From NCBI GenBank assembly GCA_911728435.2, contig OU452202.1:17525135-17589134 (forward strand): DNA of 64,000 bases. The letters run 5' to 3'. This DNA is from Apoderus coryli (taxonomy: Eukaryota; Arthropoda; Insecta; Coleoptera; Attelabidae). Under the pieces are notes generated by a model. That model did no database searches. It was not told where the DNA came from and saw only the letters and a list, made by a program, of their open reading frames with translations. A program made the translations under genes and the position numbers. Of this stretch, positions 1 to 13,800 are shown one piece after another (the stretch's first letter is position 1; each line of letters begins with the position of its first letter).

Positions 1-429
1 GTGCCATGAGAGCCGTCAGATGGGTGGATGTGATCATATATTTTCAACAACTGATGGATGGGAAATAGTTGATATCTCCCTCTGCGTCGCACACAAAATG
101 TACTTTTGCAGATGTAATTAAATTAATTAATAAAATAGTGTGGCCGCATTAAATCCCCTTGAAAAGTACCCGTTGGGATGCAGCAAAAAACAAATTTTCC
201 ATATAGACAGAACTGCGAATGAATGAATGAATTAAAAATGGCTTTAAATTTAACAATAATAAATCCAGGCATTTTTTTAAATTCGACACCCTGTGTATTT
301 TTATCTTTTTTGTTGGGCTTGTTATGAGCTCTCCAAAAATTGTCAAATAATAATAATTGTGAGTAACGACGAAAGAATGTTTTTGCAAAACCTACTACCT
401 ACTCTGGATTCAGTCAATTAAAACAACGA

Positions 430-745
430 AGTTGATGATGGTTTTTCAAAAACGAAACGTCGTAGTGGAAATTTGTAAACTCTATCTTTTTATTCTCAAA
501 AAGTAACAATGAGAAAGTGCTTTTCATTTTTTGATATCTGTAAAAATAATGTCAGAAATAAATTAAAACTAAAATCGCAAAAACCAGTTTTTTAAAAAAT
601 TCTCGAAAACGGCTAAAGTTAGTTTACTTTTGAAAGCACAATTTAAAAGGTGTTTAAATTGTACAACTTTTCTCTAATTTAACCGACATTGTATCTCCTA
701 CCGTTTCCAGGATTCCAATGCTATCCCATTCTTATCTAGGACACA
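430..745 (+). repeat. Dispersed repeat, copy 1 of 3
   Basis: The sequence around AAACGAAACGTCGTAGTG, AAAAAGTAACAATGAGAAAG and ATTCTCGAAAACGGCTAAAG recurs in inverted orientation at about 41270-41600 and in direct orientation at about 41875-42090. Copies differ by scattered substitutions, so they are old. No coding potential is seen; the class is unknown. Confidence 0.7.
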
Positions 746-2273
746 GTGTATAGTTACGTAACCCAGGGGTTACGGTTTCAAGCTCCATCATCAGGTGATG
801 GAGCTTGAAACCCCGAAACATGTTTGGTAGATAAAGTAATATATTGAATTAATTTCATGGAGGATCAACTTTTATTCCTATTACAATTAATTAATTAGTT
901 AATTTCCTGATGTAACATGACCGATTTTTGGCTCTGCCGTGTGTTGAAAATTATGCTCTTTCATATGGCACTGCCAAAAATCTGGGTTATCTTTTCAAAG
1001 ATGCGGCTAACACGTCAAAAGATGCACATTTCTAAACAACAATTATCGTTTCTGAGGATTTTGCCGGAAACCTTTTCTTTTTTGAACAATATTTTATTCC
1101 TTAGTTTATGTACACACTGTATATCATTATGCTTTTTCTAAATGAACATATGTTTGCGGTTCATATTACATTATTTATTAGGGTAAATGAACTTACATTA
1201 TATAGGCTATTTATAATTTTCGTTGAGATTTTCGAATTGAGAAAGGAATAGAAGTTTCATCGCCATACAAAAGGAGCATAGAAATCATTTTACAGTGGCG
1301 TGTTGAGGCATACTGTCCCATTAAATTCTGTAAATACTTTATAAAAATGTATTTTAATTTAAATAATTCAATAAGCATTTACAGCCAGAAAACAATAAAG
1401 TTACAGGAAATTTTGACAAGTATTTAGTAAAAAAATCTAAATAAAAAGTAAAAGGGCAGCTAACCGGTTAGAAGTCTTAAGTAATTTTTTCTATTTTGTA
1501 AAATAAAAATAGGTTTATGGACATTTGGTAAAATGCAGAACATTTCATAAAAGAAAAAAGGTCGTGAAATTCTATTAAATAAACAGTTGGGTGAAATATT
1601 ATTGAAACCAGATGTTTGCTCTCTGTTTTTTTTTTTTTATTTTGAATGAACATGCTATATTAGAAATCACTGTATAGGTATGAAATAACATACAAGGTTT
1701 TTCCAGAAAATGTCCGACTTAACAAAGAGAACACAATAAATTTGGAATTAAAGAAATTTCTTTCCTTTTAGCTCAGTATAATTTTGTGTAATTTCCAGTA
1801 ACTCCTGATCCAGCCTATAAAATCGAACTTGCGGCCTTATCAATAATCAATCACAGGTAATTTGCTAACTGTCTGTAAATTTCAAGATAAATAGATTGGA
1901 CTAGGTATATAGTTTGGGAGATAGTTCAAAAGATTATTATAGAGCCACGAAATTATTTATTTAGAGAATATAATTTAGACTATTTCACGTAAACATCCTA
2001 TTTCAAAAAGAAACCAATTTTTAAATCCAGTTACTTAACTGACAGTTTATTAACAAACTCCAAAAACTTTGGGTCAATACCATCATTCTTTAACTACAGC
2101 TAATTAAAATTGAACCCGTTGTTTATTAACATTAACGTTTTTTTTACATAACTAACAAATTTCATATCAAAATTTTCAGGAAAAAAAAAGACTTTCAAGA
2201 GTCATTTTTGAAAAAACCTTAATTGAATCTTAAAATTTTAATCTTTGTGAAAAAAGGATTGTTTGCCTTTATA

Positions 2274-3456
2274 TACAGGGTGAAGTGTTTCATTAAAATT
2301 TTTAGGAGAAAAGATGTATATGTTGATTTGAAACTGTCTACTTCTATAAAAGAAGAAAAGAGCATATTTTTAAAAATATTCTCAAGATGGCAGCACTTCC
2401 GGTTATACCGGAAGTGGATATGAACTTTCTTATCTTAAATGAAACAGCCTTTATATTATTATATTTTTAAATTCCCTGTACAATTATAAGTTTTTTCCTT
2501 CACCTTTCCCTATAGCTATAGCCCTATTTTCAAAAAAACGATATTTTTGGCCCAAACGAAAAAAAATCGTCGTTTCATAACCTCAATAGATAGTATCTTG
2601 CAATTCTGAAGGTACTTTAAGAACGTCTTAGGAAAGTTATTTCTCTTGCCAATTTGAACCACAACGCTACAGGGTGGTCGCAAACTACTGTAGTATGCTC
2701 TACAACTAAAAATAGGCATAAGTCAATTTTTTCAAGCGGAACACCCTGTATATTATCAAATATTCTGAAAGTCAATCGAATTCCAGACCATATTCTTATA
2801 CCTAGATGGTAAGGTTTTCAAAAGTTCCTAGAAAATTTAACTATGCCTATTTTTAATAGGAGATAATACTACAATAAATTTCGACCACCCTGTAATCGTA
2901 TGGTTGAACTTGGAGGAATATGGCTTGCAATTTGATTGACTTTCAGAATATTTGATAATATACAGGGTGTTCCGCTTGAGAAAATTGACTTATGCCTATT
3001 TTTAGTTGTAGAGCATACTACAGTAATTTGCGACCACCCTGTAGCGTTGTGGTTCAAATTGGCAAGAGAAATAACTTGCCTAAGACGTTCTTAAAGTACC
3101 TTCTAAATTTCACGATACTATCGATTGAGGCTATTACATAACGATTTTTTCCGGAAAACCTGTTTTGGGCCAAAAACTCGAAATAAATTATTTTTGCAAA
3201 AACAGTATAGGGAAAGGTTACGAAAAAATTCTTATAATTGAACAGGGAATCTGAAATATAATTATATATAGGGTGTTCTATTTAAAATCAGGAAGTTCCT
3301 ATCCACTTCCGGTATAACCGGAAGTGCTGCCATCTTGAAAATATTTTTTTTTAAGAAGCTCTTTCCTTCTTATATAAATGTAGAAAGTGTCAAATCAATA
3401 TATTAATTTTTTTCCCCTAAATCTTCTAATGAAGCACTTAGATGAATCACCCTGTA
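2274..3456. mobile_element. Long foldback (inverted-repeat) element, TACAGGGTG ends
   Basis: Two arms of about 500 bp are near-perfect inverted copies around a centre near 2840. The left arm has CTTCCGGTTATACCGGAAG at about 2398 and the right arm has its reverse complement near 3305; other internal blocks mirror in the same way. Outer ends read TA-CAGGGTGAAGTG and, reversed, TA-CAGGGTGATTCATC, and further CAGGGTG motifs lie inside each arm. The TA flank suggests a Tc1/mariner-like non-autonomous element, but no transposase is present. Confidence 0.75.
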
Positions 3457-4598
3457 GATAGTCTGCAGATTATTTAAAAAAAATCAAATTGTGAATTAAC
3501 CTATGTAATAATAACTAGGAGAAACAAAATAAATAATAATTTACTTACGTTACAACTGCATAAGCCAAGTGTTGCGTAGAAAAAGTTACTCCAACCAGGA
3601 AAAACAATGAAAACCACATTTTGCACCCCCTAATTAAAAGATATGGAACTATTATAAATTTTCTGGTAATACAAAAAAGACTATATCTATGTTTTCACTA
3701 AAATAGCGTCAATAAAATCAATTAAATTATTAAATAAATTTTGAATTGATAAGTGTGTGACCTGACCCATTTGTTTATTGTTTATATTAACATTGTAAAA
3801 ATATAGAATTAACGAAAACAATCATTTTTTTCCTGCATTTTTCCCAATGAAAATATTCTTTTAACCTTATCTATTCCTACTTATCAAATCGAGTTGCTAG
3901 GTATATATATAAAAGAACTAAAATAAAATTCTTACCTTCGGGTTTATAACAAAATAAATAAATTGCACTTCACTTTAACTTAACAAATGTTCTGAATTAA
4001 TTTTTTCCCATTAATTTCATTGAGCTACATCCGTTCCAGCATCCCTTATTACTCTGCGACCAAATTTAACTACTTCTTACATCTACGCTACAGTTTAGAA
4101 ACTTGTAAATACCAGAGGATAATATATTTGAATTAGTATTTCGTTGTGGATTGCTTTGGTTAATTCAAATTTATAATCTCGCGCCAGAAGTACTTTTCTG
4201 AGATCTAAATAGATAGTAGTAAACATTTCTTTTTATGTAATGAACCTTATTAGATTATGGAATAAAATGAATAAATGAATTATTTTAATTTAACAACTTT
4301 TTATGTGAATTTTTCCGTTTCGTTAAAAAAAATAATTATTTATGTACAAATATTTGGGCGACATCTAGGCAATAGAGGCAGAACTACGTTCAAACTGAAT
4401 CGTAAAGTTTTCTGTAAATATATTACCGAGCTAAACAAGAACGTCGATTTTAATGTTTATCGTTGACTGAAGAGTCAACGATGTCTAGTTTAATTTTTCG
4501 GTAATTTTGATTTTCGCGACTTTTTGTTATGTAACTTGTAACTGATATTACGCATTATCCTTCAATAACTCAGGTCAGCTGTTGCAGGAACTCTGTAA

Positions 4599-4787
4599 GC
4601 CATATAGCGGTTAGAGATCACTTTCTTTTTGCTATTTTGTACTCTGTGACGACAATTGGCGAAATACAAACGAGCTTAATATGTCGAGAATAACTTTTTG
4701 AACCTATTTAGCTAGTTTGTATTTCGCCGATTGTCGTTATAGAGTACAAAATAGCATAAAGAAAGTGATCTCTAATCGATATATGGC
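4599..4787. mobile_element. Small foldback element (MITE-like)
   Basis: Inverted arms of about 75 bp: GAGATCACTTTCTTTTTGCT and TTTTGTACTCTGTGACGACA on the left are mirrored by TGTCGTTATAGAGTACAAAA and AGAAAGTGATCTC on the right, with a short AT-rich loop. It lies about 330 bp upstream of the acyl carrier protein start codon. Non-coding. Confidence 0.7.
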
Positions 4788-5120
4788 AGCGGAACTCTGT
4801 AACTCTGGTGTCTACTCCCATGTTTGTTGTATAAGGGTTGAAAAACTCCGTCCTATTTGAATAAAAATAGTTTTGACACTCCTTTATAGAATTTAGTGTA
4901 TTCTTTTTAAAGACAAAACAAGCTCCGAGTAGTTACTTTTCAAACTTATTCAAGAAAAGACTTCTTATACTTTTATATTCATCTGGCAACTGGCAACACT
5001 GATCTGATCTGTATAACAAACGTCAATTTATCAGCTAATCAGCTGTCGCGACTTCCATTTTCGCATTTTTCTAAATTTTAGAAAATATATTTCTAAAAGG
5101 AATTACCTATTAAACGAAAA

Positions 5121-7008
<1,888 letters not shown>

Positions 7009-7108
7009 ACTCAATAGTGTCTGTTATTTAGGTTTTAATTTGGTGTCTATCTTAATAGACAATGTTCAATTGAAAAATGCTTCTGTAATTATTATATTAT
7101 TTGTTTAC

Positions 7109-7114
7109 AATAAA
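7109..7114 (+). terminator. Polyadenylation signal of NDUFAB1
   Basis: AATAAA about 100 nt after the stop codon (CAATAAAATAAAAG); the most likely poly(A) signal for this gene. Confidence 0.6.
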
Positions 7115-7466
7115 ATAAAAGAAAACTGAGTGCCGATCTATGATATTTGATAATTATTAGTGCTTCAAAATAGACTTACTAATAAATAATGACAGTATTA
7201 ACCCTTCAGTGATAACGTGCGGTCTCACAGACTGACTCAATATGTTTCCTTATTGGTCGGGCACATCTTTGATGGTAAGGGTGTGAGGGACACTGTACCT
7301 TTCTGTAACGTATTGACGAACATTAGTATGAAATATTAGGTAAAAGTCTGCGCGTGTTTTCAAATTAAACTGAACTCCGGTGTACGAGACCAACGTTATC
7401 ACTCGATGAAATGGACTGCGATTAATAAATATTGAAAATTTTGTGTAATATTTTCAGTTTAATACT

Positions 7467-7472
7467 TTTATT
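7467..7472 (-). terminator. Candidate polyadenylation signal of the giant gene
   Basis: TTTATT on the plus strand is AATAAA on the minus strand, about 240 nt after the stop codon at 7710-7712. It is one candidate; no other evidence sets the 3' end. Confidence 0.35.
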
Positions 7473-7709
7473 TCTTACTAAACGTATAATAAAATACGTA
7501 GTCATACTTCCATCTGGAAATGGTCTTAATCGTATCAGAGAACTTCAAAATGTTTATATCCTATATCAGTCTTTATCTCAAATTTTTTTTTCGCGCGTTC
7601 ACAATAAAAGGAATGGACGGTTAAAAAAACAGCAAATATATTTCTTTTTTGTACTTAAATATATCACATCATATCACAGATAGAATCATAGAACGCGAAC
7701 TAACACTTC

Positions 7710-7864
7710 TCAGTTCCTTCCCAACCGTTTAACCACAAGCGTCTTCTTCGACGAAGTTTTCCTGACAGTCCTTCTGGGCCTTGGCGTATCATCCATTAAA
7801 TCAGGCCCTCCACCTCCGTATTGTTGAAGCTGTTGTCTATTAAATTGAGCTTGGAAATCATCAC
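7710..7864 (-). CDS. Giant gene exon e74, terminal exon
   Basis: GDDFQAQFNRQQLQQYGGGG, then basic RPRRTVRKTSSKKTLVVKRL, GRN and stop TGA at 7710-7712. Its start is a diverged copy of the array opening (DDQFLEQFGMQQ). The basic tail ends the protein. Confidence 0.86.
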
Positions 7865-10800
7865 CTAAACAGCAAAACAGAGGGTTATTCGTCAATGTTT
7901 AATCGTACAAGGTTTTATTAGAAAAATACACTGCTACAGGAATCTAATTATGTCGCGATTAACGACTCCGCGATTAGATCAATTCAATACCACTAAAATT
8001 GTAAAGTAGTATCTTAACTCTCACCATCTTGAACGGGACCCTGACCTCCTCCAGGTCTTGTTCTGGGCGCTGATGGTACTCTACGTGTTGCACCTGGACA
8101 TGAACCACTTGCTTGTCCTGTTCTAGTGGCTTGCTGGACTTGTGCCATGCCAAATTGTTCCAAAAATTGATCACCTAATGAAATATGCATTTAAGATGAG
8201 ATGACTATACGATTTATAAAAATATTTTGAAGCAACAACATACTGCTACTTACCGTCTGTTATGGTAGTCGAGGCTGGGCCCCTAGCTCCAGCTCCGGCA
8301 CTTCTAGCTGGCGGTGGGCCGCCCGCTCCTCTACCCCTACCAGGAGGAGCTCTCCGACTCGGTGGACCTTGTCTTGCTGCTTGTGGTGGTGCTCCACATG
8401 GCGCTCCGGTTGCACAAGAAGTACCACTTGGTGTCCTAGCGGCTTGTTGTATTTGTTGCATGCCAAATTGCTCCAAAAATTGATCATCTAGCAAATTTGT
8501 GACATAAAAACATTTCAAATAACAACGTATTAGTACTTGCCTTCTGTTATAGGAGCCATGCCCCTGCCGCCAGCTCCGGAACTTCTAGCTGGCGGTGGGC
8601 CGCCCCTAGCAGGAGGAGCTCTGCGACTCGGTGGGCCTTGTATTACTTGTTCCACTTGTGACATACCATATTCCTCCAAAAATTGATCTAACAAAATTGT
8701 GACATAAAAACATTGCAAATAACAACATATTAGTACTTGCCTTCCATTATAGCAGCCATGCGCCTGGTAGATGCAACGCCGCCTCTTCCGGAACTTGGAG
8801 CTGGCGGTGGACCGCGCGCTCTTTTTTTCCTAGCAGAAAGAGCTTGCTTACGCAGTGGTGGACCTTGTCTTGCTGCTTGTAGTGGTGCTCCACATGGCGC
8901 TCCTGTTGCACAAGAAGTTTCACTTTCTGTCCTAGCGGCTTGTTCCACTTGTTGCATGCCAAATTGCTCCAAAAATTGATCATCTAACAAATATGTGACA
9001 TAAAAACATTTTAAATCACAACATATTAGTACTTGCCTTCTGTTATAGGAGCCATGGCAGGCGGCGGAGCACCAGCTCCTGCACTTCTGGCAGGGGGTGG
9101 GCCGCCCGCTTTTTTACCCCTAGCAGGAGCTTTCTGACTCGGTGGACCTTGTCTTGCTGCTTGTGGTGGTGCTCCACATGGCGCTCCGGTTGCACAAGAA
9201 GTTCCACTTGGTGTCCTAGCGGCTTGTTCTATTTGTTGCATGCCAAATTGCTCCAAAAATTGATCATCTAACAAATATGTGACATAAAAACATTTTAAAT
9301 CACAACATATTAGTACTTGCCTTCTGTTATAGGAGCCATGGCAGGTGGCGGGGCACCAGCTCTTGCACCTCTGGCAGGCGGTGGGCCGCCCGCTTTTTTA
9401 CCCCTAGCAGGAGCTTTCCGACTCGGTGGACCTTGTCTTGCTGCTTGTGGTGGTGCTCCACATGGCGCTCCTGTTGCACAAGAAGGTCCACCTGCTTTCC
9501 TAGCGGCTTGTTCTATTTGTTGCATGCCAAATTGCTCCAAAAATTGATCATCTAACAAATATGTGACATAAAAACATTTTAAATCACAACATATTAGTAC
9601 TTGCCTTCTGTTATAGGAGCCATGGCAGGTGGGGGGGCACCAGCTCCTGCACTTCTGGCAGGCGGTGGGCCGCCCGCTCTTTTACCCCTAGCAGGAGCTT
9701 TCCGACTCGGTGGACCTTGTCTTGCTGCTTTTGGTGGTGCTCCACATGGCGCTCCTGTTGCACAAGAAGCTCCACCTGCTTTCTGAGCAGCTTGTTGTAT
9801 TTGTTGCATGCCAAATTGCTCCAAAAATTGATCACCTAACAAATATAGACAATTTATGACATAAAACCATTTAGATAACTACGTATTAGTGATTACCATC
9901 TGTTATTGGAACCGATGCCGGTTGAGTTGCTTGTACAACTGCACCTTTGCTTATAGCACCTTGAGCACGCATACGAGCCATATCACCCTTGGACACAACT
10001 TTTCTTGGAGGAGCTGTTAAATTACATAGCAATTGAATCGTTATTAGTTAGATATTCTATACAATCTCGCTCTCCCTTGTAGCGCTCAATTCAAAATAAT
10101 CACTTTTAAGTTCTACATTAAAAATAACAAAAGCGATTTCTAGTGAGATATCGTCTATAATCTGCTGTTGGCCCGGGTTTGTCGCTTAAACTTGGCGGTT
10201 AATTATTCCAGATTATTTCCTTGTATGATTGAGGTTATAATGTTGTGTCATAATTTGTCAGTTTGTTATATGCAATAGTTATGATTTGCCGAAATGGATT
10301 TAGATATTGTCCTTTGTTTTAGTTTAACAGGTGCTTTTGATGCTCAAACCATGCAATGCGTTAATTAGCGAACTGAGTCTTTTTTATATTTTCTATTGCG
10401 TGAAACTCATAAAAGGCAAATGCTGATTATACATTCTGGTTAAATAAAAGGGATAACGAACTGGTAAATCCTACCGATTCTATTTCACAACTAATTTATT
10501 ATTGTAACAACACAAGCCCTCTAACAACCTCCGCCACTGGTGGCCAGCTAGTGCAACCCATGGATAAATTAGTCTGGGACACCTTGAAGGCGCATTTAGT
10601 TAGTACAATAACAGCTAGCAGTTGTATCGAGTAACGTAGGTAAAATTGACTTCTTTATGAAAACCTGCCATTCCTCAAAAAAATTTAGAGAAGCTGTGAA
10701 GTCTTGGGTCTGCATATTAACATTAAATGAATTACAATTTATTAGTTTTGCGCGTCATTAATTTACGAACTTTCTCTATTTGGGAATTTAATACTGTGTA

Positions 10801-13800
10801 TACCTGCTCGAGCTTTGAACGGTTTCGGCTTTGGTGGTTCTGGTGGTGGTGGTGCTTGGGCTCTACCACCTCTAGCAACAGCACCTCTTTTACGTACAAG
10901 TTCAGGATACGGAATGTATGGTTCTTTTTTTGGTAAATCAAAGTAGCCTTCTTCATGGACACCCCTACGGCGGGGAAAATCTCGCTGCCGAGCTGCAATG
11001 GAAATATTAAATTAAGATTTTCATCTCAAACTAAAATGCAAAGCTTTTACAAAATGTCTTGGTAAAATATCTTGGCATTTATAATTATCGTGTTTATTTA
11101 AATTATGTCAAATACTATTCTACTTACGTGTATAATCATAGTCGTCTCTCAATTGAGGCGGGTAAAAGCCACCTTTCTGAGACGCCTGAATATGGCGCTT
11201 TTCTCTCATCTTTAGAGCTCGCTGCATTTCTTCTTCTTGATTGTCTAATAACGGAGGTATATATTCTCCTTTCATCCCTCTCCGTATTCTAAAATAGAAA
11301 CACTTAACAATCATAATAAGAAAAAAATATTTGAAAATAGGATAGTATTCTTTATAGTCCAGTAAACTAGTGCATTAGAACTTGATTGTTAGATCCTGTA
11401 TAGTTATGAATTTTTGCTCATCTCTTTATGATGTAGATTGAATGAATAATCCAAGTTTTGGACTTCGAGTGCCGAATGCAACTTTGTTAAAATACCTATC
11501 TGCAAATTTTCGACTTTCCCAACTTTTTCAAAATAACATTCTCACAACATACGATAACGACAAATGTAGAGTTAGTTGCGTCTCTGTTCAACATTTTGTT
11601 TTGTGGTGCATAAATAATCGAAAATATAAATCGCACATTGATTTCAAGCTTACTAACAGAGTCTATGAATTGTGATTGTGAATGTTTGTGCCCCTTTCAG
11701 TCAGTTTTTACAACTTACCGATGCAAGATAAAATTAATACTAATGTGCATTTACTGCTGTATCTATATGGTCAAACAAATTCTGGACAATACTGTAATAA
11801 GCGCAGAGGGCTCAGAATGTAGTTTCTTTAGCTCATTTGCACTTAATCGTACCTTCCTTATTCAGCGTCAACTATTGAGTTTACGGCCGCTAAAAATTGT
11901 AGAAAGGTCTAGAATTTCTGAAGTTTTTTGGATTTTTGACAAAGCTGCATTCGGCGCTTGAATTCGAAACCTTGGATTATTTATTAATGACCATAATCAA
12001 TTCGGGAACAACTTAAACCGCCAGATCTAACAGTGTACCTGTTCCTTTTCAGAAAACACAGTCTCATAGAATATAATAATAATAATATATAAGGAATAAA
12101 ATAATATCTTAGGTGATACCTTTGACCAAACTTGGGTGTAGTCTGTTTAAGAAACTGCCTTTCTGCCAGTGGTGTTGGAGGTCGAAGGCTAAGTTGAGGA
12201 GGGATTTGAGCGGAAGCAGGAGGGGTAGCTGGTGGTTCTGGTTTACTTCCTAATTGAATCAATGATTATTTATTTATCCATAATTTGGAAAATTGGTACA
12301 TAAAACCTATTTTATTACAACGTACTTATTCTAACAAGAAATTCTGGATTGTGATCACAATTATTGTGAAGGTACCGTTTAAAGCAACTGTAAACTATGT
12401 TTCAAAATTAGTATAAGAAATGATGCAGTGTTAAGAGTGTTAAGTTGTATCATCTAGTCGCGCATGCCGCCATTATAGGAGAGAACGTGTCAATAATCGC
12501 ATAGGCGTAGGTAGTTACCGTCCTTCTTCTGTGTTCAGTATCGAGTTCGAGATAAGAGATAAATATTTTATTTGTAATATGTGGTTGTGTGTCTGTTTAG
12601 TATAGTATATGTGAGATTTAATTAAAACTGCTCAGGGTGACATATTTGGAAACTTAAATAATTCGCATGAAGCCTTTGCGGATTTTGTTACACATATGGA
12701 GGTCATCTTTCAAAGAAACTTCGAGGAATTTTTATTTTATTGAAACCAAATATAATAATCTTGTAGATATTAGTAATACAGTAAAAAATATAGTCACCCG
12801 TGTTCAATGTTTCCAAAGGATTTTGTTTTGCGATTATATACAGGGTGTCCTATGGTGACGGCTCATTAAAATATTTCGGAGACTACTTTGAATTGATTTT
12901 GGAAAATGTTGGTATATGTATTACCGAATATAGTCTATTCAAATATCATAATACCAACTGCTTAGCACTTCCGGTTATACCGGAAGTTGCTAATGACTTT
13001 GTTATTTTAAATGGAACACCCTATATATTATGAAATTTTTGGATTGCACATAAGATTCTAGACATGTTTCATGTCCTATACCTAAATCCAGCCGTTTTTG
13101 ATGTATATCAAGATTTATGTCAAAAGTGACATTTTAGGGCTCAATAATAATCACATTTTTGTTCTTATAAAGAAGTCTTCAGTAATCATTTTGCAGGCGT
13201 TTTCTTATTAAATAAGGTCTCCTTTTTCAGATACGTACGATATTTTCTGATTTATTCATACAGGGTGGTTAAAAAATTACTATTGAAAACGATGTTATAA
13301 AAACAGTCGAAAGTCAGTTTTTTCAAATGGAACAGGTATATTTTTATAATTTTATCTTACGTATCATTAAAAATTAAAGAACCTTTCTACTAGGTTACTG
13401 ATTTCGAAAATGCATAGTTTTTGAAATATCGGCAATTTAACATTTTTGAGCATTTTCACTATTCTCGTATATTACTTAACTAAAGACTTCTTTATAAGAA
13501 AAAAATGTGCTTATTATTGACGCCTAAAATGTCAGTTTTGACATAAATCTTGATATACGTCAAAAACGACTGGATTTAGGTATAGGACATGATACATGGA
13601 ACACGTCTAGAATTTTATGTGGAATCCAAAAATGTCATAATATATAGGGTGTTATAATATTTAAATATACCATATTTGGCAAATTCAATTGAAATATTTT
13701 AATGGGCCGTCACTATAGAACACCCTGTATACTATAAGAGTTTGGATTTAGTTTACTTTAAAATACCACCTACGCACAAATCATTTTATGATTTCAGTGG

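Larger units (their letters stand above)
1..5120. other. Intergenic, repeat-rich, no gene seen
   Basis: No coding region with protein-like composition or splice structure is visible on either strand. The stretch holds a dispersed repeat (430-745), a short hairpin near 775-830, a long foldback element (2274-3456) and a small foldback element (4599-4787). The short open frames here are AT-rich and unlike proteins. The promoter of the downstream acyl carrier protein gene must lie near the right end, but no clear core element can be named. Confidence 0.7.
8254..9835 (-). repeat. Tandem exon array (six units)
   Basis: Six head-to-tail copies of an exon plus short intron. The three best copies (e67-e69) repeat every 284 bp (231-nt exon + 53-nt intron). 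Copy e70 is 12 nt longer and copy e71 has lost about 84 nt. A seventh, diverged unit (e73) and the terminal exon share the same opening. All exons are phase 1-1, so copy number can change without a frameshift. Confidence 0.88.

Noticed and set aside
8262..9786. GC-rich open frames on the plus strand opposite the tandem exons
   Set aside because: They are mirror frames of the minus-strand array exons and stop at the splice edges; composition follows the antisense exon.
7974..9835. Minus-strand frames starting MINFW in the array
   Set aside because: They are an alternative frame of the same exon openings; only the DDQFLEQFGM frame joins across all introns.
8254..9835. CRISPR-like or satellite array
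   Set aside because: The repeats are coding exons with splice sites in a eukaryotic gene.
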